Shown: positions 32,746-41,141 of the stretch, in pieces
Position numbering within the stretch: position 1 is the stretch's first letter
Layout: the number at the start of each line of letters is the position of its first letter
NCBI GenBank assembly: GCA_946407895.1
Contig: CAMJQA010000003.1
Coordinates: forward strand, 40,295 to 104,294
Source of the DNA: an uncultured Prevotellaceae bacterium
Lineage (GTDB): Bacteria > Bacteroidota > Bacteroidia > Bacteroidales > Bacteroidaceae
DNA length: 64,000 nucleotides
Direction of reading: 5' to 3'
Notes under the pieces: model-generated
The model's input: the letters and a program-made list of their open reading frames with translations, nothing else
Told to the model about the DNA's origin: nothing
The model's database searches: none
Translations under genes and position numbers: made by a program

Positions 32746-34077
32746 ATGATCAAGTTAGACATCACCAAGGCGCTCGTAAGCGCCGCTGAGATTGAAGCCG
32801 TGAAGGGCCAGGTTATTGCCGCCCAGACGGCACTGGAGGAGGGCAACTGCCCGGGTAATGATTTCCTTGGCTGGCTGCACCTGCCCACCGGAATTACCGC
32901 TGAGTTCATGACCAAGCTGCAGGAGTGCACGCAGACGCTGCGCGAGAACTGCGACACGGTGGTCGTGGCCGGAATCGGAGGCTCCTACCTGGGCGCCCGA
33001 GCCATCATCGAGGCCCTGGGCAACAGCTTCCAGTGGCTCACCAACAAGGGCGAGAACCCCAACATACTCTTTGCCGGCAACAACATCGGCGAGGACTACC
33101 TGTACGAGCTCACCGAGTACCTGCGCGACAGGCGCTTCGGCGTCATCAACATCTCGAAGAGCGGCACCACCACGGAGACGGCCCTGGCCTTCCGCCTGCT
33201 GAAGAAGCAGTGCGAGCAGCAGCGCGGCAAGGAGATGGCCCGCCGCGTAATCGTTGCCATCACCGACGCCAGGAAAGGCGCCGCCCGCACCTGCGCCGAC
33301 AAGGAGGGCTACACCAGCTTCGTCATCCCCGACAACGTGGGCGGACGCTTCAGCGTGCTCACCCCCGTGGGCCTGCTGCCCATCGCCGTGGCCGGCTTCG
33401 ACATAGCCAAGCTCGTGCAGGGCGCAGCCGACATGGAGCAGGCCGTGGCCGAGGGCGTACCCTTCGAGGAGAACCCCTGCCTCAAGTACGCAGCCGTGCG
33501 CAACATACTCTACCGGCAGGGCAAGAAGATTGAGATACTCGTGAACTTCCAGCCCAAGCTGCACTACATGAACGAGTGGTGGAAGCAGCTCTACGGCGAG
33601 AGCGAAGGCAAGGACGGCAAGGGCATCTTCCCCGCAGCCGTGGACTTCTCCACCGACCTGCACTCCATGGGACAGTGGATTCAGGAGGGCGAGCGCACCA
33701 TCTTCGAGACCGTGGTCAGCATAGAGGAGCCCGAGCACAAGCTGCTCTTCCCCAGCGACGAGGAGAACCTGGACGGCCTGAACTTCCTGGCCGGCAAGCG
33801 CGTCGACGAGGTGAACAAGATGGCCGAGCTGGGCACACAGCTGGCACACGTGGACGGCGGCGTGCCCAACATGCGCATCGTCGTGCCGCGACTGAACGAG
33901 TACTACATCGGCCAGCTCATCTACTTCTTCGAGAAGGCATGCGGCATCAGCGGCCTCACGCTCGGCGTGAACCCCTTCAACCAGCCCGGCGTGGAGGCAT
34001 ACAAGAAGAACATGTTCGCCCTGCTGGGCAAGCCAGGCTACGAGAAGGAGACCGAAGAGATAAAGAAGAGGCTCTGA
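32746..34077 (+). CDS. pgi: glucose-6-phosphate isomerase
   Basis: A 443-residue glycolytic enzyme interconverting glucose-6-phosphate and fructose-6-phosphate. The SIS-domain signatures are visible: [18 protein letters not shown], the phosphate loop [15 protein letters not shown], a [16 protein letters not shown] stretch with the active-site region and the C-terminal signature [17 protein letters not shown]. Length fits the bacterial short form. It starts 75 bp after gpsA. Confidence 0.96.
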   Translation: MIKLDITKALVSAAEIEAVKGQVIAAQTALEEGNCPGNDFLGWLHLPTGITAEFMTKLQECTQTLRENCDTVVVAGIGGSYLGARAIIEALGNSFQWLTNKGENPNILFAGNNIGEDYLYELTEYLRDRRFGVINISKSGTTTETALAFRLLKKQCEQQRGKEMARRVIVAITDARKGAARTCADKEGYTSFVIPDNVGGRFSVLTPVGLLPIAVAGFDIAKLVQGAADMEQAVAEGVPFEENPCLKYAAVRNILYRQGKKIEILVNFQPKLHYMNEWWKQLYGESEGKDGKGIFPAAVDFSTDLHSMGQWIQEGERTIFETVVSIEEPEHKLLFPSDEENLDGLNFLAGKRVDEVNKMAELGTQLAHVDGGVPNMRIVVPRLNEYYIGQLIYFFEKACGISGLTLGVNPFNQPGVEAYKKNMFALLGKPGYEKETEEIKKRL

Positions 34078-34144
34078 CCCGACCGCAGGCCCGCGGCCCA
34101 CACAGACCCGACCGGCCAGACCGGACGAACCTGAAAAAAGGCGA

Positions 34145-34385
34145 CCGGTCAGACCGGACGAGCCCGGAAAGCGTTGCGGGACACTTCCGGTCAGACCGGA
34201 CGACCCCGGAAAGCGTTGCGGAGCACTTCCGGTCAGACCGGACGACCCCAGAAAGCGTTGCGGAGCACTTCCGGTCAGACCGGATGAGCCCGGAAAGCGT
34301 TGCGGAGCATTTCCGGTCAGACCCGACGAGCCCGGAAAGCGTTGCGGAGCACTTCCGGTCAGACCCGACGGGTTCGCGACAGACC
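34145..34385. repeat. 42-bp tandem array B with 15-bp palindromes (6 units)
   Basis: Units start at 34145, 34187, 34229, 34271, 34313 and 34355, exactly 42 bp apart. Each has the palindrome TCCGGTC-A-GACCGGA, then a linker containing CCCCGGAAAGCGTTGCGGAG. In the last two units the palindrome's right arm is altered (GACCCGA). Frames stay open across it in both directions, giving artefact ORFs. It fills the 353-bp gap between pgi and the HAD gene. Confidence 0.92.
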
Positions 34386-34430
34386 CGGCCGGTCAGGCCC
34401 CATACACCAACAACCCCAACATGAGACCCA

Positions 34431-35162
34431 TTGAATAAGACCACAAACAGCCCCGCCGCCCCGCGCCCGGCAGCCATCGGGCCAGCTACGAGACCCCGCG
34501 CCGCCCTGTTCGACATGGACGGCGTGCTCTTCGACAGCATGCCCAACCACGCCTACTCGTGGAGCCACGCCATGACCCAGTTCGGGCTGCAGATGACGGC
34601 CCGCGAGGCCTACATGAACGAGGGCCGCACGGGCAGCGGCACCATCAACATACTGGCCCGCCGATGCTGGGGGCGCGATGCCACCGAGGAGGAGATACAG
34701 CGCATCTACCAGGCCAAGAGCCAGCTCTTCAACGCCCTGCCCCAGGCCAAGCCCATGCCCGGCGCACTGCAGGCCCTCACGGCCGCCCGCGAGAGGGGGC
34801 TCACCATCGTGCTCGTCACAGGCAGCGCACAGGCCTCGCTGCTCGAGCGGCTCGAAGCCCACTTCCCCGGCTTCTTCAGCCCCGAACGGATGGTAACCGG
34901 CTTCGACGTGAAGCACGGCAAGCCCCACCCCGAGCCCTACCTGATGGGGCTCGCCAGGGCAGGCATAACCGCCCGCGAGGCCGTGGTGGTGGAGAATGCC
35001 CCCCTGGGCGTAGAGGCCGGCCACGCCGCTGGCATCTTCACCCTGGCAGCCAACACCGGCCCCCTGCCCGACCAGGTGCTCAGCCAGGCAGGCGCCGACC
35101 TGGTGCTGCCCCACATGCAGGCCGTGGCCGAATGGTTCATGGCCCTGCCCCCGGCCCAATGA
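34431..35162 (+). CDS. HAD-superfamily hydrolase, beta-phosphoglucomutase-like
   Basis: A 243-residue Cof/CbbY-type HAD phosphatase or phosphomutase. Motif I is LFDMDGVLFDSMPNH with the nucleophile Asp and general acid Asp; motif II is VLVTGSAQ; the Lys motif is HGKPHPEPYL; and motif III is VVENAPLGVEAG. The helical cap lies at about residues 45-110. The start is uncertain: no in-frame ATG precedes motif I, the TTG at 34431 is the best codon, and an out-of-frame ATG (34421, M-R-P-I-E-stop) overlaps it. Substrate likely a sugar phosphate, in line with neighbouring pgi. Confidence 0.9.
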   Translation: MNKTTNSPAAPRPAAIGPATRPRAALFDMDGVLFDSMPNHAYSWSHAMTQFGLQMTAREAYMNEGRTGSGTINILARRCWGRDATEEEIQRIYQAKSQLFNALPQAKPMPGALQALTAARERGLTIVLVTGSAQASLLERLEAHFPGFFSPERMVTGFDVKHGKPHPEPYLMGLARAGITAREAVVVENAPLGVEAGHAAGIFTLAANTGPLPDQVLSQAGADLVLPHMQAVAEWFMALPPAQ

Positions 35163-35191
35163 CTCAAGCAAGAACCTACAAACGAAGCGAC

Positions 35192-35707
35192 ATGAAGAAA
35201 CTGCTCATCACCATCCTTTGCGCAGGAACGCTCACCGCCTGCATCAACGACGACAAAGACGAGCCCCGGGAACAAGACGTCATAAGCGTAGGGCAGAAGC
35301 TACCCCAGTTCAGCGTCACCACCAGCGACGGCACCCAGGTCAGCACCCAGACGCTGCTCGGCCGCCGGTCGGTAGTCGTCTTCTTCAGCACCACCTGCCC
35401 CGACTGCCAGCGCGAGCTGCCCCGCATCGACTCGCTCTACCGCGCCCGCCAGAACGACGCCCTCTTCAGCCTCGTCTGCATAGCGCGCGACCAGCAGCAG
35501 CAGCCCATACAGGCCTTCTGGGAGGCAAAAGGCCTCATCATGCCGTATTCACCACAGACGGGCCGCAAGGTTTACGAACTGTTTGCCCGCTCCGTCATCC
35601 CGCGCATCTACATGGCCTCCACCGACGGCGTGGTGCGCTATATGCACGACGACCAGGACATGCCCACCTTTCAGCAGCTGAACGACGAGCTCGAAAGCAT
35701 AGACTAA
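35192..35707 (+). CDS. TlpA-like thioredoxin-fold lipoprotein
   Basis: From ATG 35192 (the long track frame begins far upstream in another gene) the product has 171 residues. MKKLLITILCAGTLTACIND is a lipoprotein signal. The thioredoxin fold follows: GQKLPQFSVTTSDGTQVSTQ, RRSVVVFFSTTCPDCQRELP with the redox motif CPDC, and SVIPRIYMASTDGVVRY with the cis-Pro loop. It probably acts as an extracytoplasmic thiol-disulphide reductase. It lies 29 bp after the HAD gene. Confidence 0.88.
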   Translation: MKKLLITILCAGTLTACINDDKDEPREQDVISVGQKLPQFSVTTSDGTQVSTQTLLGRRSVVVFFSTTCPDCQRELPRIDSLYRARQNDALFSLVCIARDQQQQPIQAFWEAKGLIMPYSPQTGRKVYELFARSVIPRIYMASTDGVVRYMHDDQDMPTFQQLNDELESID

Positions 35708-35804
35708 AGCCATCGGAAAGGCCCGGGGGCGTTCCCGAAGACATCGCATTGGCCCTCCGCCCCGCAGGCAAATCCTCCAGGCAAAACAGATTAGAACGCA
35801 AAAA

Positions 35805-35828
35805 GGGGGGCTGACCATTCAGCCCCCC
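35805..35828 (-). terminator. terminator of the OmpA/TPR gene
   Basis: A perfect 10-bp GC stem (GGGGGGCTGA / TCAGCCCCCC) is followed on the minus strand by TTTTT; it may also stop plus-strand transcription from the thioredoxin-like gene. Confidence 0.8.
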
Positions 35829-35876
35829 AAATATTTCTGTAGCAAAATTTCCGGATGAATAGGACCTGTGGCCGTC

Positions 35877-35955
35877 AGTCCTTCAGGCCCTCAAGGTTCC
35901 GTTTGGCCTGGAGCTATCTGTCCTTCAAGCCCTCAAGGTTCCGTTTGGCCTGCTG
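35877..35955 (-). repeat. 42-bp tandem duplication across a stop codon
   Basis: The sequence for QAKRNLEGLKD at the end of the OmpA/TPR gene is repeated directly after its TAG, one base substituted, with a 42-bp period. The second copy is in frame and ends in its own stop. Confidence 0.85.
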
Positions 35956-37533
35956 ATTTCCCTCGGCAGCAGCACGGCGGAAATACGCAAGGGCCTGCTC
36001 CTTCTGCCCGGCCTTGTAGAGCGCCACGCCCAGGGCATTCCAGGCACGCGAATCGCCCTTCACCGTCTCCAGGATGGGAAGAGCCTCCTGGAACTTATTC
36101 TCCTTCATCAGGGCCGTGGCACGGTTGATAGCCTTAGCTGCAGCGTCAGGAACATAGTCGAAATAGATGCGCAGATAGCCCGAGTTACGCTGGTCGGCCA
36201 GGATATTCTGGCGCAGGAAGTTCCAGGTGCGTCCGCCATGCAGCTGGCGTATAAGCTGTTCGCGGCGGTTCAGGTTACTCTCCGTATCAATTATCCTCAG
36301 AATCTCGGCAAGCTCCTCCTCGCTCACCCCGGCCAGCACCTCGGGCGTCAGCGCAGCATTCGTAGCCGCTGCGGGCATGCCGGGCAGCACTTCAACCTTC
36401 TGCCCCGCCTTCATCAGGCTGATGTCCTTGATCTGGTCGCGGAACTCCGACCATGCCTCGCAGCCGTTGGCCACTTCATACAAGCTGTCGGGCGTGGGCA
36501 CGTGCTCCTGAATGTATGACTTCAGCGCCAGGCCGCGCTCTTCGCCCAGCTTGCAGTTATTGTCGACAGAGCCTTCGATGGAGGCCAGGCCTATAATCTG
36601 AATCTTCTTCACCGTCGAAATCGTATCGGCCAGCACCTGGCGCGTAATATCCACAATCCTGTCGAGCACGCCCTCGTTGTCGCGGAATGCGGGCTGCAGC
36701 TCGCCCTGGTTAACCGGGAAGAACACATACAGGGCATTGCTCTCCTTACGAAGGATTCGCGTATCGTCATAGGGCTCATACTTGCTGATATGGCTCAGGA
36801 TGGGATTGTTCTTCTGCAACTCGCCGGCACGCCCCGTATTATCCTCGACAAATGCGAAGGTCGGTTCATAGGCCGGGGCAGGCGCGGGCTCGGGCTGAGC
36901 GGGAGGCAGGACGACGGGCTCCTCCTCGTCGCAGGCATGGGCGCGCTCCTTATTGAAGTGCTTGCCTGGCAATACCCATGCCAGGCTAACGGCAGCCTTG
37001 GGCAGGACGAACCATTTGTGACCCGGACCGATCAGGCCGCCGCAATGCTCGCAGTTATACTTGTCGTACCAGGCGTAGCAGAGGTCGGCACCAATCTCAA
37101 ACTCTATGTTCCAGTGCTTATTCTTCCCGATGGGAATGGCATAACCATAGCTGACGCCGGCCCCCACGAAATCGCCCTGGTAGCGGTAGTCGTCCGTGCC
37201 ATAGATCGGCAGGTCGAGGCGCGAAGCGTTAAAATGCGAGTAAACCGCATTGGCACTGAGGAAATGGTGGCTGTATGCCTCGCAGAACCAGTAGCGAGCC
37301 TCGGGCATAACCAGGAGATGGCGCCAGCGACGCGTGGAATTGGTTCCCGTCTCGAACGGGCTGAAGCCCACATTGAGCGCTCCCGTCCACTTCTGCGCGA
37401 AGCGTGCCTCCACACCGAGATTCGGCGTGAGCGCGGCATCATAGAGCAGATTGTTCTTCAACGACCACTGTGCCCGGCCTGCAAAGGGCCACGACAGCAA
37501 TATTATAACAAAAAGAAAAGCTTTCCTTAACAT
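35914..37533 (-). CDS. DUF3575/OmpA-like outer-membrane protein with TPR tail
   Basis: From ATG 37533 (MLRKAFLFVIILLSWPFAGR, signal peptide) 539 residues. Residues about 20-200 form a DUF3575-type beta-barrel (WSLKNNLLYDAALTPNLGVE). A Pro/Ala-rich linker (PPAQPEPAPAPAYEP) follows. An OmpA-like domain lies at about 265-370 (NALYVFFPVNQGELQPAF, IIGLASIEGSVDNN, then the usual RGLALKSYI). The C-terminus (about 465-539) has TPR-like repeats (EALPILETVKGD, AWNALGVALYKAGQKEQALA). Such proteins tie the outer membrane to peptidoglycan and often accompany fimbrillin loci; a fimbrillin-like pair lies divergently upstream. Promoter TAACTTTG at 37557-37564. Confidence 0.87.
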   Translation of the reverse strand: MLRKAFLFVIILLSWPFAGRAQWSLKNNLLYDAALTPNLGVEARFAQKWTGALNVGFSPFETGTNSTRRWRHLLVMPEARYWFCEAYSHHFLSANAVYSHFNASRLDLPIYGTDDYRYQGDFVGAGVSYGYAIPIGKNKHWNIEFEIGADLCYAWYDKYNCEHCGGLIGPGHKWFVLPKAAVSLAWVLPGKHFNKERAHACDEEEPVVLPPAQPEPAPAPAYEPTFAFVEDNTGRAGELQKNNPILSHISKYEPYDDTRILRKESNALYVFFPVNQGELQPAFRDNEGVLDRIVDITRQVLADTISTVKKIQIIGLASIEGSVDNNCKLGEERGLALKSYIQEHVPTPDSLYEVANGCEAWSEFRDQIKDISLMKAGQKVEVLPGMPAAATNAALTPEVLAGVSEEELAEILRIIDTESNLNRREQLIRQLHGGRTWNFLRQNILADQRNSGYLRIYFDYVPDAAAKAINRATALMKENKFQEALPILETVKGDSRAWNALGVALYKAGQKEQALAYFRRAAAEGNQQAKRNLEGLKDR

Positions 37534-37556
37534 TTGTTCCAAACTTTAAAGCGATG

Positions 37557-37564
37557 CAAAGTTA
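37557..37564 (-). promoter_or_regulatory. -7 box TAACTTTG of the OmpA/TPR gene
   Basis: Consensus TAnnTTTG on the minus strand, 23 bp before the ATG. Confidence 0.7.
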
Positions 37565-37712
37565 TGACTTTTCGGGATAACTTGAAAACAATACGCCCCT
37601 TAAAACTATTAAAATGTGACATTTTAACAATTATTATGGACAATATGGGCTTAATAGCGGAGAATTTTGAAACTTTTTGCGGAAAAGCACGCAGCGATTC
37701 AAAATAATTTCT

Positions 37713-38045
37713 TATCTTTGTGAGCGAAATCAGAAAAAACATGCACGTCATCCGCCACATACATACAGCAGCCAGTCGCGTCCGGATTCTCCCGGACGGC
37801 GGGCTGAAGCATGCCGCTGCTGCTTCTGCTGCGGACGAGCTACTAAAATCCCCCCCCCCGCATTTTACTTATTTAATACAGAGGACGGCCGCTGCGGCCA
37901 CTACGCTGTGCGATTCATTCAGTCCCTCCCCCTGCCTGCCCTACGCGGACGGCAGGAGGAGCTGTGCGCGTATATATATATATAATAATGTATAGGAACA
38001 CGTATAATCAACCTTATAAGTTTAATCATCTAAATCTTATTAGTT
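37713..38045 (+). promoter_or_regulatory. promoter and long leader with a C10 tract before the second microprotein
   Basis: TATCTTTG (37713-37720) is the only good -7 box before the microprotein at 38046, leaving a leader of about 320 nt. It contains a poly-C run of ten (37850-37859), an open frame of 84 codons from ATG 37741 with no recognisable features, and TATATATATATAATAATG near its end. No other gene is visible in this gap. Confidence 0.55.
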
Positions 38046-38201
38046 ATGGAGAAAAAAAGCAAGAAGTTGAGTGTTAAACAGCAGTATGAGGCTCCGCTGA
38101 CGAGAGTCGTCAGACTGCAGAGCGAGAGAATGCTGGCACAGAGCGGCGGTTTGGGCCAGCCGAGTCCGTATCCCACGCAGCCCGACCCGCTCGGATTCTA
38201 A
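38046..38201 (+). CDS. microprotein (51 aa) of the YExPxTRVVxLQ type
   Basis: Missed by the ORF track because of its length. It starts MEKKSKKLSVKQQYEAPLTR, continues VVRLQSERMLAQSGG and ends QPDPLGF. The segment Y-E-x-P-x-T-R-V-V-x-L-Q, the following Met and Ser, and the Gly-rich tail recur in the 48-residue product at 3662-3808. It lies 45 bp upstream of a fimbrillin-like lipoprotein gene, as does its relative. Basic N-terminus, no hydrophobic segment. Function unknown; leader peptide, secreted peptide precursor or small regulator are all possible. Confidence 0.72.
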   Translation: MEKKSKKLSVKQQYEAPLTRVVRLQSERMLAQSGGLGQPSPYPTQPDPLGF

Positions 38202-38246
38202 GTAACCGCAGTGTATAACCCATTAACAAAAGAAAGGAGAAAGACA

Positions 38247-39713
38247 ATGAAGACAACACGTATTCTCAGTCTGGCTGCGCTGGCCCTCATGATGGCCGCA
38301 TGCAGCAACGATAACGAGCTGGTTCCCCAGCAGCCCGAAAAGTCAGAGGGCATACCCTTCACCGCCACCATCAGCGGCGAGAGCATCACACGCGCACTGA
38401 ACGAAGTCAGCGGATCGCTGCAAGGCACATGGGAGGTAGGCGAAAAGGTAGCACTTTGCTATACGGTCGGCTCAGATAAATACTGTGATAAAGCCGAGGT
38501 GAAGAGCGTAGACGGCTCGGGCACAGCTACCATCGACGCCACACTTGAGAAGACCCCCTCCGACGGCGACCCCGTGACCATCATCTATCCCTACACCGCT
38601 GCTGTCAAAGAAACAGCCGACGTGAAAAACTTCGGGAATGAAAATCAGGACGGCACACTGGCCTACATCAGCACGAACTGCGATGTGCGCAAGGGCACGG
38701 GCACTTTCAGCGTTTCCGGCGGCAAGGCTACGCTGAAGAGCGACGTCACGCTCGAGAACCAGTTCTGCATCTTCAAGATGACACTGAAGGACATCGACGG
38801 CACGAACGACCTGTCGGTCAATATCTTTGAGGTTTACGACGAGGAGAACAATCGAATTGGCTTAGTTTTCAATTCTTCAACATACAGCACATGCTATATC
38901 GCCCTGCCGACCACCAGCAGCACGCTGAAGTTCAGGGCAATTAATCAAACTACCGATAAGCAATGGTGCAACAAGAAGTCGGGGCTGACACTCGGCAAGA
39001 ATTACTACCAATCAACCTTGAAGCTGGCCGCCGTCGGCGACGTCATCCTCACGGACGGCAGTTTTGCCAAGGCTGGCACGTCGGGTGCAGCAGCCATGAT
39101 ATTCTTCATAGAGCCTGGCTTTAAGGCCATGTCCATTCCTAATGCCGATACGAGCGGTAACTGGTTTGGTTTGGCCATCGCACTGGAGGATGTGACCGGC
39201 GGTCCATACATGTGGAGTAATGTAAATGAGACAGTCAGCGGCGTGTCAACCTCAACCGTTATTGGTGAACAATTTGGATTTATGACAGGCATCGCAAACA
39301 CGGCTGCCCTCTTAGATCCCATGATTGATCCTTCTACTGACCACGCCGCCGCCAAGGCTGTTGAAGGCTACAGCGTCTATGGCTTCAACCCGACTACCTG
39401 CGGGTTCAGCAATTGGTTCCTGCCCAGCACAATGCAGTTAGTATATTGTATCACTGTATCATCTTCAACGAAAATGCCTGATACCTGGAACACGTATCCT
39501 ACAGGAGGCGGAGCCGACGTCACGGAATTGAACGCTATGCTGAATGCAGCTGGCGGCGCAAAGGCTGAATTTGAAGCAGTAGACTACTGGACGAGCTGCC
39601 AATACGATGAGGATGAAGCCGTGTCCGTGGCCTTCAGCCCCTCGGAAGGTGCTATGGTCAGCCATACGCTGAAGGCGGGTACCGCCAACGTCCGTCCGTT
39701 CATCGCATTCTGA
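38247..39713 (+). CDS. fimbrillin-like lipoprotein with C-terminal DUF1566/Lcl-like domain
   Basis: From ATG 38247 (after AAAGGAGA) 488 residues beginning MKTTRILSLAALALMMAACS, a lipoprotein signal. The N-terminal half has fimbrillin-like features (ITRALNE, then GTWEVGEKVALCYTV). The C-terminal half looks like DUF1566/Lcl: GDVILTDGSFAKA, GFSNWFLPSTMQLVY, DYWTSCQYDEDEAVSVAF and a final NVRPFIAF. It is the second lipoprotein in the window preceded by a YExPxTRVVxLQ microprotein, but its C-terminal domain differs from the first. Surface adhesin or fimbrial tip component is likely. Confidence 0.78.
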   Translation: MKTTRILSLAALALMMAACSNDNELVPQQPEKSEGIPFTATISGESITRALNEVSGSLQGTWEVGEKVALCYTVGSDKYCDKAEVKSVDGSGTATIDATLEKTPSDGDPVTIIYPYTAAVKETADVKNFGNENQDGTLAYISTNCDVRKGTGTFSVSGGKATLKSDVTLENQFCIFKMTLKDIDGTNDLSVNIFEVYDEENNRIGLVFNSSTYSTCYIALPTTSSTLKFRAINQTTDKQWCNKKSGLTLGKNYYQSTLKLAAVGDVILTDGSFAKAGTSGAAAMIFFIEPGFKAMSIPNADTSGNWFGLAIALEDVTGGPYMWSNVNETVSGVSTSTVIGEQFGFMTGIANTAALLDPMIDPSTDHAAAKAVEGYSVYGFNPTTCGFSNWFLPSTMQLVYCITVSSSTKMPDTWNTYPTGGGADVTELNAMLNAAGGAKAEFEAVDYWTSCQYDEDEAVSVAFSPSEGAMVSHTLKAGTANVRPFIAF

Positions 39714-39727
39714 TAAGCTCAGCCATC

Positions 39728-39775
39728 GGGGACTCTCGGCGTCTGGAAACAGGGCGCCGGAGTTCCCGTTTTTTT
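39728..39775 (+). terminator. terminator after the fimbrillin-like gene
   Basis: A GC-rich hairpin (CGGGGACTC..CGGCG with CGCCG..AGTTCCCG, some bulges) is followed by TTTTTTT, 15 bp after the stop codon. Confidence 0.8.
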
Positions 39776-39801
39776 GACCCGAAATGAACGTGGAAAAAGA
39801 A

Positions 39802-40016
39802 GTTGCGCCTCAGTTTCAGAAAAGTTGCGCCTCAGTTTCAGAAAAGTTGCGCGTCAGTTGCAAGAAAGTTGCGCCTCAGTTTCAGAAAAGTTGCGCCTCA
39901 GTTGAGTAAAAGTTGCGCCTCAGTTGAGTAAAAGTTGCGCGTCAGTTGCAAGAAAGTTGCGCGTCAGTTGAGCAAAAGTTGCGCGTCAACCGATTAAAAG
40001 TTGCGCGTGAGTTAAA
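39802..40016. repeat. 22-bp tandem array D (10 units) before the HU-like gene
   Basis: Ten units start every 22 bp at 39802, 39824 ... 40000. All begin GTTGCGC(C/G)TCA and end in three types (GTTTCAGAAAA, GTTGAGTAAAA, GTTGCAAGAAA), the last two units being diverged. The array stops 24 bp before the ATG of the HU-like gene and leaves no obvious TAnnTTTG promoter between the preceding terminator and the gene. Confidence 0.93.
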
Positions 40017-40039
40017 AATAACACAAAAAACATTATTTT

Positions 40040-40540
40040 ATGAGTACATTAAAATTGAAAGCGTCGAGGGTGAGCAATGTGAATCCTGTGACGAAACAGA
40101 AAGGACTGACCGTCCGAGTATTAACTAACGGAACTGCCGATTTTGACAGCATCGTGACATCGGCCGGCAAGAACACCACCATGCACAGGGCGGAGCTCCG
40201 CATGGCCTTCGAACTCTGCCTCGACTCGGTGGCCGATGCACTGAAGGAGGGCATGATTGTCGACCTTGGCCCCATCGGCAAGATCTATCCGAGCTGCACT
40301 TCGAAGTGGTACGAAAAGGCCGAGGACATGAAGCTCAGCGACGTCCATCCCGGGCTTTACTTCCGTGCAGGGGAAGAGGTGGAGAGTGCCATCAGAGCCG
40401 CCAAGATTGTCTGGGCAAAGCCCGGCGACGGCGAGGAGGAGGAAGAAGAAGGCGGTACCACCACCGAGCCGGGTACTACGGACAATCCGACTAATCCGGG
40501 CGGCGGCAGCAACGACGATGCCGGCGACGGCATGGAATAA
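40040..40540 (+). CDS. HU-like DNA-binding protein with acidic DAGDGME tail
   Basis: A 166-residue protein. Residues 1-125 match the Bacteroidetes HU/IHF-like family (LKLKASRVSNVNPVTKQKG, HRAELRMAFELCLDSVADAL and a GMIVDLGPIGKIYPSC arm region), which lacks the exact PROSITE HU signature. A poly-Glu stretch, then Thr/Pro/Gly-rich tail (TTEPGTTDNPTNPGGG) ends in DDAGDGME. The same last residues close the DUF6261 protein at 683-1594. Start ATG 40040. A ten-unit 22-bp array lies immediately upstream and could be its binding site. Probable nucleoid protein. Confidence 0.85.
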   Translation: MSTLKLKASRVSNVNPVTKQKGLTVRVLTNGTADFDSIVTSAGKNTTMHRAELRMAFELCLDSVADALKEGMIVDLGPIGKIYPSCTSKWYEKAEDMKLSDVHPGLYFRAGEEVESAIRAAKIVWAKPGDGEEEEEEGGTTTEPGTTDNPTNPGGGSNDDAGDGME

Positions 40541-40575
40541 GAACCCAGGTGGGAGCGGGCCAGTGGGAGCCCGGC

Positions 40576-41124
40576 TCAGATGGCGGCCGTGTCGCCAGTC
40601 TCCTCCACATCCATTACATCATCGGCCTCGATGCTAAAGCTGGCATCCGGGCCGATGGTCAGTATAAAGGGGGCCGACATGTCGCTCTCGGGATAGCTGA
40701 TGCAAAGCCCGAACTGGAGGCGCCCCTCGGCGGCGCTGATGAAGCGGAAGCCGTCGATGATGCCGTTGCGCTGGAAGTCGCGTGCGAGATAGGGACGCAG
40801 GTCGGCCTTCACAAAGCGGCGCTCGAAGAAGGTGGCATTGTCGCGCTCAATGGTCAGCTGGTAGAAGTTGTCGAGGTACGTGTCGCCCATCTCGTCCTTC
40901 ACCTTCGGCAGCGACTCGTCGGGCTCGCGATGGATAGTATATACGTATCGGTGGCTGCCCATGCGAACCGTATCGGAGTAGTTATAGTCGGGCATACGAT
41001 GTTCCTGGGGCACGTAATGCTCCTGTGACTCAACAATGATATTCGACTTCTTGTCGGAATGACAGGCCGACAGAAGAAAGCAGGCGGCGCAGCCCGCCAA
41101 TAGTAGCCATGAATGGTATCTCAT
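40576..41124 (-). CDS. DUF4738-like lipoprotein
   Basis: From ATG 41124 (MRYHSWLLLAGCAACFLLSA, followed by C) 182 residues with a lipoprotein signal. The mature part (NYSDTVRMGSHRYVYTIHRE, FYQLTIERDNATFFERRFVK) resembles DUF4738, a Bacteroidetes lipoprotein family of unknown function. It is convergent with the HU-like gene and divergent from the DUF4230 pair. The promoter box TATCTTTG is at 41142-41149, 17 bp before the ATG. Confidence 0.7.
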   Translation of the reverse strand: MRYHSWLLLAGCAACFLLSACHSDKKSNIIVESQEHYVPQEHRMPDYNYSDTVRMGSHRYVYTIHREPDESLPKVKDEMGDTYLDNFYQLTIERDNATFFERRFVKADLRPYLARDFQRNGIIDGFRFISAAEGRLQFGLCISYPESDMSAPFILTIGPDASFSIEADDVMDVEETGDTAAI

Positions 41125-41141
41125 CTGGAAATAATTTTCTG

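Noticed and set aside
32755-34101. Minus-strand 448-aa ORF
   Set aside because: Antisense of pgi, no recognisable domain.
33576-34424. Plus-strand 282-aa ORF overlapping the pgi end and array B
   Set aside because: It is a shadow of pgi continuing into the 42-bp repeats (14-residue repeats).
37741-37995. 84-codon ORF in the leader of the second microprotein
   Set aside because: No recognisable feature and an odd composition around the C10 tract; kept only as a possible leader frame, not as a gene.
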